Assembly: GCA_022432975.1 (NCBI GenBank)
Contig: CM039506.1
Coordinates: 17,744,121-17,808,120, forward strand
Direction: 5' to 3'
Length of the DNA stretch: 64,000 nucleotides
Origin: Begonia masoniana
Taxonomy: Eukaryota; Streptophyta; Magnoliopsida; Cucurbitales; Begoniaceae
Below the pieces are notes generated by a model that was not told where the DNA came from, did no database searches, and saw only the letters and a list, made by a program, of their open reading frames with translations. Of the stretch, positions 32,003-45,600 are shown piece after piece; position 1 is the first letter of the stretch, and every line of letters starts with the position of its first letter. The position numbers and the translations under genes are program-made.

Positions 32003-34473
32003 TGTAATACCCGGCTGTACGAAATAATAATATTATATTATTATAATATTGTTTGATGATATTTTTGTAATTATGTCAAATCAGGTCTGTTTTACAAAAA
32101 GAAAACGTCATTTCGATCTTAACGGTTAATAGGAATTTTAAGGAAATTATGGGAATTTTCGGAGATTAAACGCTATATTCCGAGTAATTACATTTCTCGT
32201 AATATAAATGACATTTTAGTAAAAATAGTAAACGGGGTCCGAATTGCGAACGGACAGTTTTAATAAAGCCCTGACAATGAATAGGAGTTATTGGCAAAAT
32301 ATGGAGTTTTCGATAACCCGAATAGTTGGACGATTAACGAAACGAAGGACGAAATTAATATAGAAAACTAAGGAAGGGCAAATTAGTCCTTTTGCAAGTC
32401 AAATTTTAGTTAAAAATCAATTTCTTTTCTCTTCTATCAGCACTTAACGCAAATTCACTTCTCTCCCTCTCTGTTTTCTATTTTCTCTCTCGGTTCCTCA
32501 CTGGCCGCCGGCGATTTCTCCAATCCGGCCTTCGATTCGAGCTCCGTTCGTTTCGTTTTCTTCTCGATTTCTCCTCCTTTCGCAACCTTAGGTAAGAGCC
32601 TACAATCTTAGAGCTTTTATTTCGACGTTTACGGCATTTTAGGCAGTTAGGGTTTCGATTAATTTTCGTTAAAAAAACGCGAATTAGGGTTCGTAATTAA
32701 TAGGTTAGCCGTGATTAAGTATATATTGAACGTATTGAACGTTATTGGACGAAGTTAAATCAATTTGTGAAAAAGTTAAAATTTGTAGATTTTCGGGTTT
32801 TTAAGGAAAAACTCGTTAATTGAGGTTTTGGATTATCGAGCGTTAATTGACGTTATAAACGCTTCGATTAGCTAAGTTAAGAATTTAGGAAAATTCTTTA
32901 GTTAAGGTTTGTAATTTGGACGTCAATTGCTTAAATTGGTTTTAACGATGAATATCGTGTTTTGCCTCAGACACACGACTCCCGTGGACGAAGCTTGAAA
33001 TTCCCCACGCTCAAGGTAAGTTCTCGTGACTTACTCTGGCCGATTGGCCTACACCGTACTTCGGTTTAGCGTCGAGGATCTCAATGGATTGTTTAGTTTT
33101 TAATTTGCTTTGGTTGGGTAGATAGGTTTATAGTTGTTATAGGTTATTCTATTTCGGTCTTGATGGTATGCATGTTGGATGTTTACTTTATGTTCTTATC
33201 TGTTCATGCATCACGTATTTCAAATGTCATGAAAATGAATTTCTGCACGTGTTTTAAGAAAACGAATGAACCTCTGTAATGAACCTCTGTAATGAATAAA
33301 CGTAATCTGTATCTGGTCACGCGAGGTGGGGCTCAGGCACGGCTGTACGTGTTGTAAGCGTGTACCCCCCTCCTCTAGCTGGAAAGAGTAGTCCGACCGC
33401 AGGATAGGCTCTCTCCGGTTAGTGGGTTGCGATCTCGGTGACAATCTGTCTGCGACGTAAAGAATCTGAATCTGAATCTGTATCTGTATCTGTATCTGAA
33501 TCTGAGCATGTTTTCTGAATGGCATACGCACGCATGCATCAGCATTTACGAAGCTTACTGAGATTTCATTATCTCATAGATGTTTGTATGGTGTAGGTGA
33601 CGTGATAGGTGATATTGAGCCAGGTGAGGACGACGTTCCTCCTCCTGATGTCTGATGCTATTGATGGAGAATGCTCGCGAGAGTGCGTTGGCGCAGTCGA
33701 TGCTTAACCAGATCCGTGGGGATGTATGTATGGTGTTTTGAGGGTACTGGGATATTTTGAGGAAATATGTAAAATGTTAGAAGATATTAGGATGTTTGAA
33801 TCTGACTAAATGTTAGGATTACGTTGATGTTTTAAACATTTTTGGAAATCTGCGTTTTTATAGTTTTTACTGGAACTGCTTGGAATTTAAAACAGGAAGA
33901 TTAGACAACTTTTAAACGTATCCATGCAGTTCGTTTTTACGAAGGTTTAACGTATGTTTAACTTGTTTAATTGGAGTTGAATGAATGTAAAGAAGAGTAA
34001 TGATTTTAGATTACAGAGAGCATTTTTATGAAGTGTTTCGCTCTCTGGATTGCTCTCTGGAATCACGTATTCCAGAGAGTATTTGTGTTAAAAGAGATGA
34101 GAAGAAAGAAGAAGAAGGGTGGGGTGATCGGGCGCTGCGCGAGGAGCACTTGCAGCGACTGATCGCTGCAAATTGCAGCGATCGTGCGCTGCAACATGAT
34201 CGCTGCCCTATTTTCACATTAATTTCACGCACTGTTCACTGTTACTGTTCATGCACTGTTCACTGTTACTGTTCACGGGCACTGTTCACCGAAAAAAAAA
34301 AAAATATAAACATAAAAATAATTTGTTTTTAATAGTTTTTATTTAATTTATTTAATTTTTAAATGTTTATTTAAAATGATTTGTGTTTTGTTTTATTATA
34401 AAATAGATTACAGTTTATTGGGATAAAAAAAAAACAGTACGGGAAATACGGGAACAGTGTCTAGGTCGTTACA
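32003..34473 (+). repeat. 5' LTR of the plus-strand chromovirus
   Basis: 2,471 bp, TGTAATACCCGG to GGTCGTTACA. It holds a donor-like CAAGGTAAGTTCTCG at 33013-33027, a TCTGAATCTG/TATCTG array at 33465-33505, a palindrome of GCTCTCTGGAATC with ATTCCAGAGAG at 34050-34080, GCTGCA hairpins at 34130-34205 and CACTGTTCACTGTTACTGTT repeats at 34226-34290. Confidence 0.93.
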
Positions 34474-34636
34474 AATTATGGTATCAGAGCCCCCGGGTTT
34501 TAAAATCGGTTCTGTAGACTGCTCGACTGCACAGCCACTACGCGGACATCCTTCATCAACTGTAAGTCTGTTTATAGCTTTATTTGATTTTGTTTCTTAG
34601 GGTTATCTGTTTAATTTGTTTTAGGCTTTATACACT
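34474..34636 (+). promoter_or_regulatory. PBS and untranslated leader of the plus-strand chromovirus
   Basis: PBS TGGTATCAGAGC at 34479-34490 matches the 3' end of initiator tRNA-Met. Downstream is a donor-like CTGTAAGT at 34560-34567 and an acceptor-like TTTGTTTTAG ending at 34624, thirteen bases before the gag ATG at 34637. Confidence 0.75.
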
Positions 34637-37600
34637 ATGACTCGAGGAAGAGATCCTAGAGATGACGCGCTAGATCGATTTACGGAGTTGATAGATCGCC
34701 AGTCTCAGCATATGGACCGGCAAGCGCAACAAATTGCGGACTTAGTGAATCGGGAGAACCAGAGGACTCAGGACCTGGTAGTTCCAAGTAATCAGGGTAT
34801 GCAAAGGTTCCAAGGCCTACGGCCTCCAGTATTCGACGGCCAATCATCGGATCCGACACGTGCCGAGGAATGGATCTGGGTGATGGAGGATATGTTAGGC
34901 TATGCAGAGGTAGGAAACGGGAGTAAGGTGGCTTACGCCACCTTTCACTTGGCATTAGATGCCCATTTCTGGTGGGATTCAATCAAAGCGACGACGGACG
35001 TATCAGTTATGACTTGGGATCGGTTCAGGTTTTTATTCTTCGATAAGTATTTCAGCCGCACAGTGAGGGCGACTAAGAGGAACGAATTTATGCAGCTGAA
35101 GCAGACAGGTTCGGTTGCTGATTAAATTCGGAGGTTCGAGGTATTATCCAGATTTGCACCTCGTCTTGTTAGCGATAATGAGGAGAAGGTGCACCAGTTT
35201 ATGGAGGGACTTAATCCGGAGATCCAGATGCACGTGGTCGTTTCAGGTATTATCGATGTGCCCTTTTCTGACATCACAGCTAGAGCTCTGGATATCGAGG
35301 CTGCCAGAGCCACTTGTGTTAGGCCGAGGGAGCCAGCAAAGGGCTTCTTCCGAGAGATTTGTCCTCAGCCACAGAACCGAGGATGGCAGCCTAGAGCACA
35401 GCCGCCTCAGCAGCAGCCGAGGGGTGTGAAGAGACCTCTTGAGGGAGGTAACGATAGAGGCAAGGGAAAGCAAGTACAGGGGGCTCCTCAGATGCCATGG
35501 TGCCCCAAGTGCCAGAAGGAGCATAGTGGCGAGTGCCGAGTTGGCACGAACAAATGTTATAGATGTGGAGATATCGGCCACTTTGTCAGAGATTGTCCGC
35601 TGCAGGGCCGAGATCAGTTAGGCGGAGATCAGAGGAGAGTTACGCCGAGGATCTTCGCATTTATTGAGCCAGGCGACGTTGATGACGAGGCTCAACCTGC
35701 CGTGATTGCAGGTACTATTTTGCTTATGGGCGCTACTGTATTTACTTTGATGGATACTGGAGCTACGCACTCCTTCGTATCGACTGCATGTATGGCTAGA
35801 TTGGGGCTAGAGTCTGAGTTAGCTGGGGTTGAGTATAGAGTGATGCTGCCTTCTGGAGAGCTTATGCAGTCAGAACGTATTCTCCAGGGCAACGTCATCT
35901 CAGTGGGGGATATTACCCTTTATGCTCGTTTGATAGTTATGGGCATAGAGCGGTATGAAATTATCTTAGGGATGGACTGGCTTGCGCAGCACTTCACCAC
36001 CATCGATTGTCGATCCAGGATTGTGACCTTCCGACCCCCGGATAGAGCCGAGTTTTCCTATCAGGCGATGAACCGATTGAGTGGATCGCCTATCTTTTAT
36101 TCTATGATGGTCAACGAGCAGTTCAAAGGTGCGTGCTCTATTTATTTGGCCTCTGTATTTGATTGTCAGTTGCTCAGCGGAGTAAAGCCGAGCGACATTC
36201 CTATTGTCAGAGAGTTCTCTGAGATATTCCTCGATGATCTTCCGGGATTGCCGCTGGACCGGGAGATTGAGTTTACTATTGATGTGTATCCGGACACAGC
36301 ACCAAAGTTTAAAAATCCGTATCGGTTAGCACCAGCCGAGTTGAAAGAGCTGAAGACTCAGCTTGACGAGTTGTTAGAGAAAGGTTTTATTTGACCCAGT
36401 GTATCACCTGGGGTGCGCCCGTTCTGTTTGTCAAGAAGAAAGACGGGACCCTCAGGATGTGCATTGATTACAGGGAGCTGAATAAGCTCACAGTGAAGAA
36501 TAAGTATCCACTGCCTCGGATCGATGACTTATTTGATCAGCTACAGGGTGCCCGAGTGTTTTCCAGGATCGACCTGCGCTCGGGTTATTATCAACTGAAG
36601 GTCCGGAGGGATGATATACCGAAGACGGCGTTCCGAACGAGGTATGGGCATTATGAGTTCCTTGTTATGTCTTTCGGACTTACTAATGCCCCTGCAGCGT
36701 TCATGGATTTGATGAACCGTGTCTTCAAGGAGTATCTGGACAAGTTCGTGGTAGTTTTCATCGACGATATTCTGATTTACTCCAAGACGAAGGAAGAACA
36801 CGAGGAGCATCTGAGGATTGTTCTGAGTATTCTATGTGAGCGCCAGCTGTATCCAAAGTTTTCGAAGTGCGAGTTCTGGCTTGACAGTGTGAGCTTCCTT
36901 GGCCATATCATATCACAGGACGGAGTTTCTGTGGATCCGAGCAAGATTCAGGTGGTCAGAGATTGGCCACAGTCGAAGAACGTACGTGAGGTGCGTGGAT
37001 TTCTCGGATTGGCCGGTTATTATCGGAAGTTTATAGAGGGATTCTCGAGGATCGCACTTCCCCTCACACGATTGACTCGGAAGAACGAGAGATTTGTATG
37101 GCCGTCTGCTTGTGATGACAGTTTTATGGAGTTAAAGCAGAGATTGACCACCGCTCCAGTACTGGCGCTACCTGTTGAAAGTGTCAGGTTCAGTATTTAC
37201 TGCGATGCATCTGGAGTGGGACTGGGTTGTGTATTGATGCAGGAGGGTAAAGTTATTGCATATGCTTCTCGGCAGTTGAAGCCGTACGAGCAGAATTACC
37301 CTACGCACGACCTCGAGTTGGCAGCTGTGGTTTTCGCACTGAAGATATGGAGACATTATTTATATGGGCAGCAGTGCGAGATATTTTCTGACCACAAGAG
37401 CCTGAAGTACTTATTTACGCAGAAGGAGCTGAACATGCGACAGAGACGATGGCTTGAGTTTGTCAAAGATTACGATTTTGATATCAAGTACCATCCAGTA
37501 AAGGCGAATAAGGTTGCTGATGCCTTGAGTAGAGTGCCTTCTGCGAGTCAGCCTTCATTAGCAGCGATGTCAGTTATGCTGCGGTCTGAGATTGAGAGGT

Positions 37601-39090
37601 TTGACGTGGAGATAGTGGCAGAGTTGTCCAGTATGCTCACCAACATTTCTCTCAGGCCGACTATTCTGGATCGTATACGTGAGGCTCAGCAGAGTGATTC
37701 GGAGTGTATGGAGTTTCGATCCAGCATGACATTGGGAGTCTCGTCGGATTTCCATTTATCAGAGGATGGTATTCTGAAGTTCAGGCATAGATGGTACGTG
37801 CCCAGCGAAGGGGATCTGAGGAAGGAGATTTTGGCCGAGGCACATTCTTCGGCATATTCTGTGCACCCGGGAAGTACCAAGTTGTACCGAGATTTGAAAC
37901 AACACTTCTGGTGGCCGAACATGAAGAGGGAGGTTGCCAAGTACGTTGAGACCTGTTTAGTATGTCAACAGGTGAAGGCAGAGCACCAGAGACCGGCCGG
38001 AACGTTATTGCCACTGCCGATTCCAGAGTGGAAGTGGGAGCAGATCTCCATGGATTTCATTGAGGGGCTCCCGAGGACGACGAAGGGCCATGATGGCATA
38101 TGGGTTATTGTGGACCGATTGACAAAGTCGGCCTACTTCTTATCTGTGAGAATGGCATCTTCTATAGATCAGCTCGCCGAGCTTTATGTACGGGAGATCG
38201 TTAGACTTCACGGAGTGCCAGTTTCTGTTGTCTCAGACAGAGATCCGAGATTCACATCGAAGTTCTGGAAGAGTTTACACAGAGCTATGGGGACTCAGCT
38301 TAATTTCAGCATGGCATTCCATCCTCAGACTGATGGTCAGACAGAGAGGACGAATCAGATACTTGAGGATATGCTCAGGGCTTGTGTGCTGGAGTTTTAG
38401 GGCTCGTGGAGCCGATATTTGCCCCTAGTTGAGTTCTCGTACAACAACAGCTTCCAGGCTACCATCGGCATGGCACCGTACGAGGCGCTGTATGGTCGGA
38501 AGTGTAGATCTCCGTTATATTGGGACGAGGTTGGCGAGGCCAGCATCGTTGGTCCTGAGATTCTACAGCAGACGGCAGAGAAGATTGCCATTATCCGACA
38601 GCGTATTGAGGTAGCTCAGAGCAGGCAGAAGAGCTATGCTGACACACGACGGAGAGAGCTAGAGTTCGAAGAAGGTGACGAAGTTTATCTTAAAGTTTCT
38701 CCGTTCAAAGGTGTTGCGATATTTGGAAGGAGGGGTAAGTTGAACCCTCGTTATGTGAGGCCCTTTCCTATTCTAAAGAGGATCGGGAAGTTGGCGTATA
38801 GATTACAGCTTCCGGCTTCTATGGAGGGTATCCACGATGTATTCCACGTATCTATGCTTCGGAGATGTTTGCGTGATCCATCACATGCCGTGGAGACTAC
38901 AGAGATCGAGGTACAGCCTACCTTGACTTACGAGGAGAGGCCGGTACGCATTTTGGAGTATTCTACCAAAGTTTTGCGCAACAAAGAGATTCCGCTGGTC
39001 AAAGTTTTGTGGCGGAACCACGAGGTGGAAGAGGCTACTTGGGAACGGCAGCAGGACATGATGACTAGATATCCTGAGCTGTTTGTGTAA
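34637..39090 (+). pseudogene. Gag-Pol polyprotein of the plus-strand chromovirus, broken
   Basis: Order of domains: Gag (34637-35500); CCHC zinc knuckle CYRCGDIGHFVRDC near 35554-35595; aspartic protease with LMDTGATHSF near 35748; RT with SGYYQLKVR and FIDD active site at 36757-36768; RNase H starting [11 protein letters not shown] near 37196; integrase with [11 protein letters not shown]...CLVCQQVK zinc finger, [15 protein letters not shown] and [11 protein letters not shown]; chromodomain-like C-terminus to 39090. Breaks: TAA at 35123, TGA at 36392, a 1-bp deletion near 36409, TAG at 38398. The related minus-strand element at 60-64 kb lacks the second and fourth lesions (Arg and Gln there), so they are private damage. 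Confidence 0.92.
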
Positions 39091-39130
39091 TTTTATTTTG
39101 TGGACAAAATTCTGAATAAGGAGGGTGGAA

Positions 39131-41637
39131 TGTAATACCCGGCTGTACGAAATAATAATATTATATTATTATAATATTGTTTGATGGCATTTTTGTAATT
39201 ATGTCAAATCAGGTCTGTTTTACGAAAAGAAAACGTCATTTCGATCTTAACGGTTAATAGGAATTTTAAGGAAATTATGGGAATTTTCGGAGATTAAACG
39301 CTATATTCCGAGTAATTACATTTCTCGTAATATAAATGACGTTTTAGTAAAAATAGTAAACGGGGTCCGAATTGCGAACTGACAGTTTTAATAAAGCCCT
39401 GACAATGAATAGGAGTTATTGGCAAAATATGGAGTTTTCGATAACCCGAATAGTAGGACGATTAACGAAACGAAGGACGAAATTAATATAGAAAACTAAG
39501 GAAGGGCAAATTAGTCCTTTTGCAAGTCAAATTTTAGTTAAAAATCAATTTCTTTTCTCTTCTCTCAGCACTTAACGCAAATTCACTTCTCTCCCTCTCT
39601 GTTTTCTATTTTCTCTCTCGGTTCCTCACTGGCCGCCGGCGATTTCTCCAATCCAGCCTCCGATTCGAGCTCCGTTCGTTTCGTTTTCTTCGCGATTTCT
39701 CCTCCTTTCGCAACCCTAGGTAAGAGCCTACAATCTTAGAGCTTTTATTTCGACGTTTACGGCGTTTTAGGCAGTTAGGGTTTCGATTAATTTTCGTTAA
39801 AAAAAACGCGAATTAGGGTTCGTAATTAATAGGTTAGCCGTGATTAAGTATATATTGAACATATTGGACGTTATTGGACGAAGTTAAATCAATTTGTGAA
39901 AAAGTTAAAATTTGTAGGTTTTCGGGTTTTTAAGGAAAAACTCGTTAATTGAGGTTTTGGATTATCGAGCGTTAATTGACGTTATAAACGCTTCGATTAG
40001 CTAAGTTAAGAATTTAGGAAAATTCTTTAGTTAAGGTTTGTAATTTGGACGTCAATTGCTTAAATTGGTTTTAACGATGAATATCGTGTTTTGCCTCAGA
40101 CACACGACTCCCGTGGACGAAGCTTGAAATTCCCCACGCTCAAGGTAAGTTCTCGTGACTTACTCTGGCCGATTGGCCTACACCGTACTTCGGTTTAGCG
40201 TCGAGGATCTCAATGGATTCTTTAGTTTTTAATTTGCTTTGGTTGGGTAGATAGGTTTATAGTTGTTATAGGTTATTCTATTTCGGTCTTGATGGTATGC
40301 ATGTTGGATGTTTACTTTATGTTCTTATCTGTTCATGCATCACGTATTTCAAATGTCATGAAAATGAATTTCTGCACGTGTTTTAAGAAAACGAATGAAC
40401 CTCTGTAATGAACCTCTGTAATGAATAAACGTAATCTGTATCTGGTCACGCGAGGTGGGGCTCAGGCACGGCTGTACGTGTTGTAAGCGTGTACCCCCCT
40501 CCTCTAGCTGGAAAGAGTAGTCCGACCGCAGGATAGGCTCTCTCCGGTTAGTGGGTTGCGATCTCGGTGACAATCTGTCTGCGACGTAAAGAATCTGAAT
40601 CTGAATCTGTATCTGTATCTGTATCTGAATCTGAGCATGTTTTCTGAATGGCATACGCACGCATGCATCAGCATTTACGAAGCTTACTGAGATTTCATTA
40701 TCTCATAGATGTTTGTATGGTGTAGGTGACGTGATAGGTGATATTGAGCCAGGTGAGGACGACGTTCCTCCTCCTGATGTCTGATGCTATTGATGGAGAA
40801 TGCTCGCGGGAGTGCGTTGGCGCAGTCGATGCTTAACTAGACCCATGGGGATGTATGTATGGTGTTTTGAGGGTACTGGGATATTTTGAGGAAATATGTA
40901 AAATGTTAGAAGATATTAGGATGTTTGAATCTGACTAAATGTTAGGATTACGTTGATGTTTTAAACATTTTTGGAAATCTGCGTTTTTATAGTTTTTACT
41001 GGAACTGCTTGGAATTTAAAACAGGAAGATTAGACAACTTTTAAACGTATCCATGCAGTTCGTTTTTACGAAGGTTTAACGTATGTTTAAGTTGTTTAAT
41101 TGGAGTTGAATGAATGTAAAGAAGAGTAATGATTTTAGATTACAGAGAGCATTTTTATGAAGTGTTTCGCTCTCTGGATTGCTCTCTGGAATCACATATT
41201 CCAGAGAGTATTTGTGTTAAAAGAGATGAGAAGAAAGAAGAAGAAGGGTAGGGCGATCGGGCGCTGCGCGAGGAGCACTTGCAGCGATCGTGCGCTGCAA
41301 TGTGCAGCGACTGATCGCTGCAAATTGCAGCGATCGTGCGCTGCAACATGATCGCTGCCCTATTTTTACATTAATTTCACGCACTGTTCACTGTTACTGT
41401 TCATGCACTGTTCACTGTTACTGTTCACAGGCACTGTTCACGGGCACTGTTCACCGAAAAAAAAAATATATAAATATAAAAATAATTTGTTTTTAATAGT
41501 TTTTATTTAATTTATTTAATTTTTAAATGTTTATTTAAAATGATTTGTGTTTTGTTTTATTATAAAATAGATTACAGTTTATTGGGATAAAAAAAAAATA
41601 GTACGAGAAATACGGGAACAGTGTCTGGGTCGTTACA
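39131..41637 (+). repeat. 3' LTR of the plus-strand chromovirus
   Basis: 2,507 bp. Same landmarks as the 5' LTR, with one extra GCTGCA hairpin unit around 41280-41310 and an extra GTTCAC-type repeat near 41425-41450, which account for its greater length. Confidence 0.93.
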
Positions 41638-41707
41638 TGTAGGGCTCGCACTGGACAAAAAAAGGGAAGCTGATAAAGGCCATCAATGACTGAACCCCGA
41701 AAGAGAA
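41638..41707 (-). pseudogene. Ty1/copia fragment between two insertions
   Basis: About 70 bp of the host copia element, encoding LFRGSVIDGLYQLP on the minus strand (end of the protease/start of the integrase region). It is bounded by the right TGTAG of the chromovirus and the left GAGAA of the next gypsy element. Confidence 0.8.
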
Positions 41708-42611
41708 TGTTGAGCCTCGACCTGCAAGTCAACTCAAAGCTCGAAGGAGAAAGAGCGTTAGCTTCCTTGACGCATAAATCCAATAGATCCGAGAATACAG
41801 AATGTAAACGAAATATTAAAAGTGCTTGGATTAAAACGAAAATATTTTCGAGAATTGGCCAATAACCGCTATTTGGAGCGTTTTGGCAAGTGTTTTCTTC
41901 CAAGGAAGAGAACTCGATTCAAGGAATCGGTTAGGCCACTTCTTACCATTTTCCGATCTCAAAAGAAAGGAGAAGAAGATGGCAGATCCATTCTTACAAG
42001 CTCCAAGCTTGAAGATCGGTTTTTGGGGGCGCAACCCCTCGGTTGTTGTCAACCGAGCTTACCTGGGAAGCTCCTTGCTCCAAGCTTCTTCTGTCGAGAG
42101 AAGACAAATCCGCGGATGCTCATAAAAATCAACCAAAGAGTTACAATCACCAATGCTATGAATTTATAGTCCTAATGGTGGGCTAGGGTTTTGAGTGGGC
42201 TTGGGCCGTCATTTGGGCAAGCCATGTCTTCAACGTCAAGTGGGCCGAACCGTAAGCCAAACCACCAACTAAGCCTATCATTCATCTAATCCTAAAATGC
42301 CTAATCATGCATGCATATATAAAAATTAACAAAAAGGCCAACGTTTGCCAATAAGTTTTAAATAATAAAAATTACAAACATCACAGCTCGGGAAGACAAA
42401 TTCCCATGTGAGCATTGGGCCGCCTCTCTAGTCCTTCCACATGAGGAGGTGCTTTGGTTGGTCAACGTCTCCAAGTTTAGTCTCCCACTTCAAGTTGGCC
42501 ACGGTGTTCTCCAAGTCTTCACACAATCCATAACCTGCAAAAGAGACAAGTGTGTTAGTTAAGTTATTGATTCGGGCCTGAGATCGTGTAATGGGCCTAT
42601 GGGGTACAACA
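41708..42611 (-). repeat. 3' LTR of the minus-strand gypsy element (41708-55463)
   Basis: 904 bp, same length as its partner at 54560-55463, with scattered substitutions. The pol reading frame extends into this LTR (frame to 42428). Confidence 0.9.
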
Positions 42612-45600
42612 TCCTCCCCAGGTGACTGAGGATTTGACCTCAAATCCTTTAATTGAAGCCGCTCGGAGTTTTCTTCATCGCTTATATAGGGTGAGAGGTC
42701 CATGACATTGAGCGTTGCCGATACTCCGTAATCTTCTAGTAGTTCAATCTTATAAGCGTTGTTATTGATCCTCTGCAATACCTTGAAGGGTCCTTTTATC
42801 GGGAAATCTCTCTTTTCGTAGGTGCAACCAAACCAAATCTCATTCGTTGAAGATAACTTCTTTTCGGCCTTTGTTGACTCGCTTGGCCACGCTTGTATTT
42901 CTCTTCTTGATGGCTTGACGCACGCCCTTATGTAATTTCTTAATTTGTTCAGCCTTGCTCGTTCCTGACGGGTTGGCTAGTTCAGTAAATGGTAAAGGAA
43001 CAAGGTCTAACGGTGTACAAGGATTAAACCCATAGGCAACTTCAAAGGGCGATTGCTCAGTAGTGGAATGAAGGGTGCGATTGTAAGCAAATTCCAATCC
43101 GGGAAGGAATACATCCCAATTGGATAGTTTCTTACCTACAATACTGCGTAAGAGGGAGCCTAAGGTTCTGTTAACAACTTCCGTTTGCCCATCAGTTTAG
43201 GGTGGAAAGATGTGCTAAAGCACAGCTTCGTCCCCAACTTCTTCCACAAAGTGGTCCAGAAGGAGCTTAAAAATTTAGTGTCCTGATCCGACACTATGGA
43301 ACGTGGTATGCCATGCAGGCGAACAATTTCTTTGAAAAACAGGTCAGCTATAGAGAATGCATCATCCATTTTTGTACAAGGAATGAAATGTGCCATCTTA
43401 GAGAAACGATCGATAACCACCATGATCGAATCCTTATTATGAGCAGTTCGAGGCAAACCTCGAACGAAGTCCATACTAATTTCAGTCCAAGGGTGTGAGG
43501 GAACGGGTAAGGGCATGTATAAGTCTTGTGGTAGAACCTTACTCTTGACTTTCTTGCAAACGACGCATGTCTCCACCATGCGGTGCACGTCTCTTTTCAT
43601 GTGTGGCCAATAAAAGTGTTCTTTAAGCATATCAAGGGTCTTCTTTTCCCTGAAATGACTCACTAATCCCCCACAATGGGCTTCTTTCACAAGACATCGC
43701 GGTAAACTCCCTTGTGGAATACATAATTTTTCCGCTCTCAATAAATAGCCGTCCATAAGTCGATAGTCTTCTTCGGCCTTTTCTTTGTACCTGGTGTAAT
43801 AAGATCCGAAGTCAGGGTCGGATTTGTAATTATACTTGATCCATTCAAACCCAAAGAATCGAGTCCTTAACTCGGTAAGCAGAATACGGTTCCTTGAAAG
43901 TGCATCGGCGACTACATTATTCTCTCCTTAAACATATTTCAGAATATACGGAAACCTCTCCAAGAACTCAACCCATTTAGCATGCCTCTTGTTTAACTTG
44001 TGTTGACCCTTGATATATCGTAAAGCTTGGTGGTTAGTATGGATAATAAATTCTCTTGACAAGAGGTAATGTTGCCAGTGCTCTAATGCTCTAATAACGG
44101 CATAAAATTCCTTTTCATACGTGGAGTAATTGAGCACGGCTCCTTTCAGTTTCTCGCTAAAGTAAGCAATGGGTTTCCCCTCTTGCATGAGCACGGCTTC
44201 GATGCCAACTTCGGAAGCATCACTCTTAATTTCAAATGGTTTGTTAAAATCGAGGAGTGTTAACATAGGCGAGTGACATAACTTGTTCTTGATTAGCTCA
44301 AAGCTCTTTTGGCAAGCCGGGGTCCAAGTAAACTCTTTCCCCTTCTTAGTGCAATCAGTGAGCGGCGAGACTATTGAGCTAAAGTCTTTTATGAACCTTT
44401 TATAGAAAGAGGCCAGACATGGAAGCTACGTATTTCGGTTATGGAGTTGGGGGTAGGCCAGTCCTTAATGGCCTTGATCTTGTCAATATCGGCTTCCATG
44501 CCGTCTTTAGAAATGATAAACCCTAGGAAATAAACCTTGTCTTGCGCGAATGAGCATTTGCTTAAATTTCCAAATAATTGAGCTTTTCGGAGGGTTTGGA
44601 AAAGTAAACTAAGATGGTTGAGGTGTTGTGGAAGATCTACACTGTACACCAAAATATTGTCAAAATAGACAACAATAAATTTTCCTAGGAAATCTTTTAG
44701 CACGTAGTGCATGAGTCTCATGAAAGTACTGGGCGCGTTAAATAACCCGAAGGGCATCACCATCCACTCAAAAAGCCCAGACTTAGTCTTAAATGCCGTC
44801 TTCCACTCGTCACCTTCTTTCATTTTTATTTGGTGGTAACCACTCTTAAGGTCCACCTTAGAAAATATTGAGGCTCCACTGAGCTTGTCCAACATATCCT
44901 CGAGCCTAGGAATAGGGTACCTATATTTTATGGTAATTTGATTCACGGCTCGACTGTCAACGCACATCCTCATTGTGCCATCTTTCTTAGGAACCAATAG
45001 TGAGGGAACTGCACAGGGGCTCATGGACTCTCGTATATATCCTTTTTCCAACAATTCTTGTACTTGATCTTGAAGTTTTTTGGTCTCCTCGGGGTTCATT
45101 CTATAAGCCGGTCTATTAGGTAGCGTGGCACCGGTTATGAGATCAATTTGATGTTCTATACCACATAGAGGTGGTAATCCTTGATGCAGTTCCTCAGGAA
45201 ACACGTCTTGAAATTGATTGAGTAACTTCTTTACAGGGTCAGAGATTACTCCTAGCTCCATAACTCTATCTCGAAATAGTACTAAGATAATGGGATCTCC
45301 ACGAAGCACCGATGCCTCTATCTCCGATCTAGTCATGTAAAGATTAGCTTTATTCTTAGCTTCTTTTCTAGTGGCATCGTCTTTGGATATTTCTTCGGGG
45401 GTCAAGGGCACTAACTTAATTGTCTTACCACCAAACTTAAGGGAATAATAGTTGGAACGTCCCTCGTGGTGCACATTTCGATCAAATTGCCAGAGCCATC
45501 CAAGAAGCAAGTGGCTGGCACTCATGGGTACGACATCGCATAAAACAGAATCTTGATATTTCACCATGGAAAAATCTACTCTCACTTGTCGAGAGACCTT

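Larger units (their letters stand above)
32003..41637 (+). mobile_element. Complete Ty3/gypsy chromovirus, Tekay/Del-like, TSD TGTAG
   Basis: 9,635 bp. LTRs are 32003-34473 and 39131-41637, PBS TGGTATCAGAGC at 34479-34490, polyprotein remnant 34637-39090, PPT AAGGAGGGTGGAA at 39118-39130, and TSD TGTAG at 31998-32002 and 41638-41642. The LTRs are near-identical by eye apart from short indels in repeats, which suggests a young insertion. Clade is judged from the C-terminal chromodomain-like end (VLWRNHEVEEATWERQQDM) and overall motif style. The polyprotein is disabled by three stops and a frameshift. Confidence 0.93.

Noticed and set aside
41822..42169. Open frames in the gypsy LTR
   Set aside because: They lie wholly within the 904-bp LTR, and the same frames are truncated in the partner LTR.
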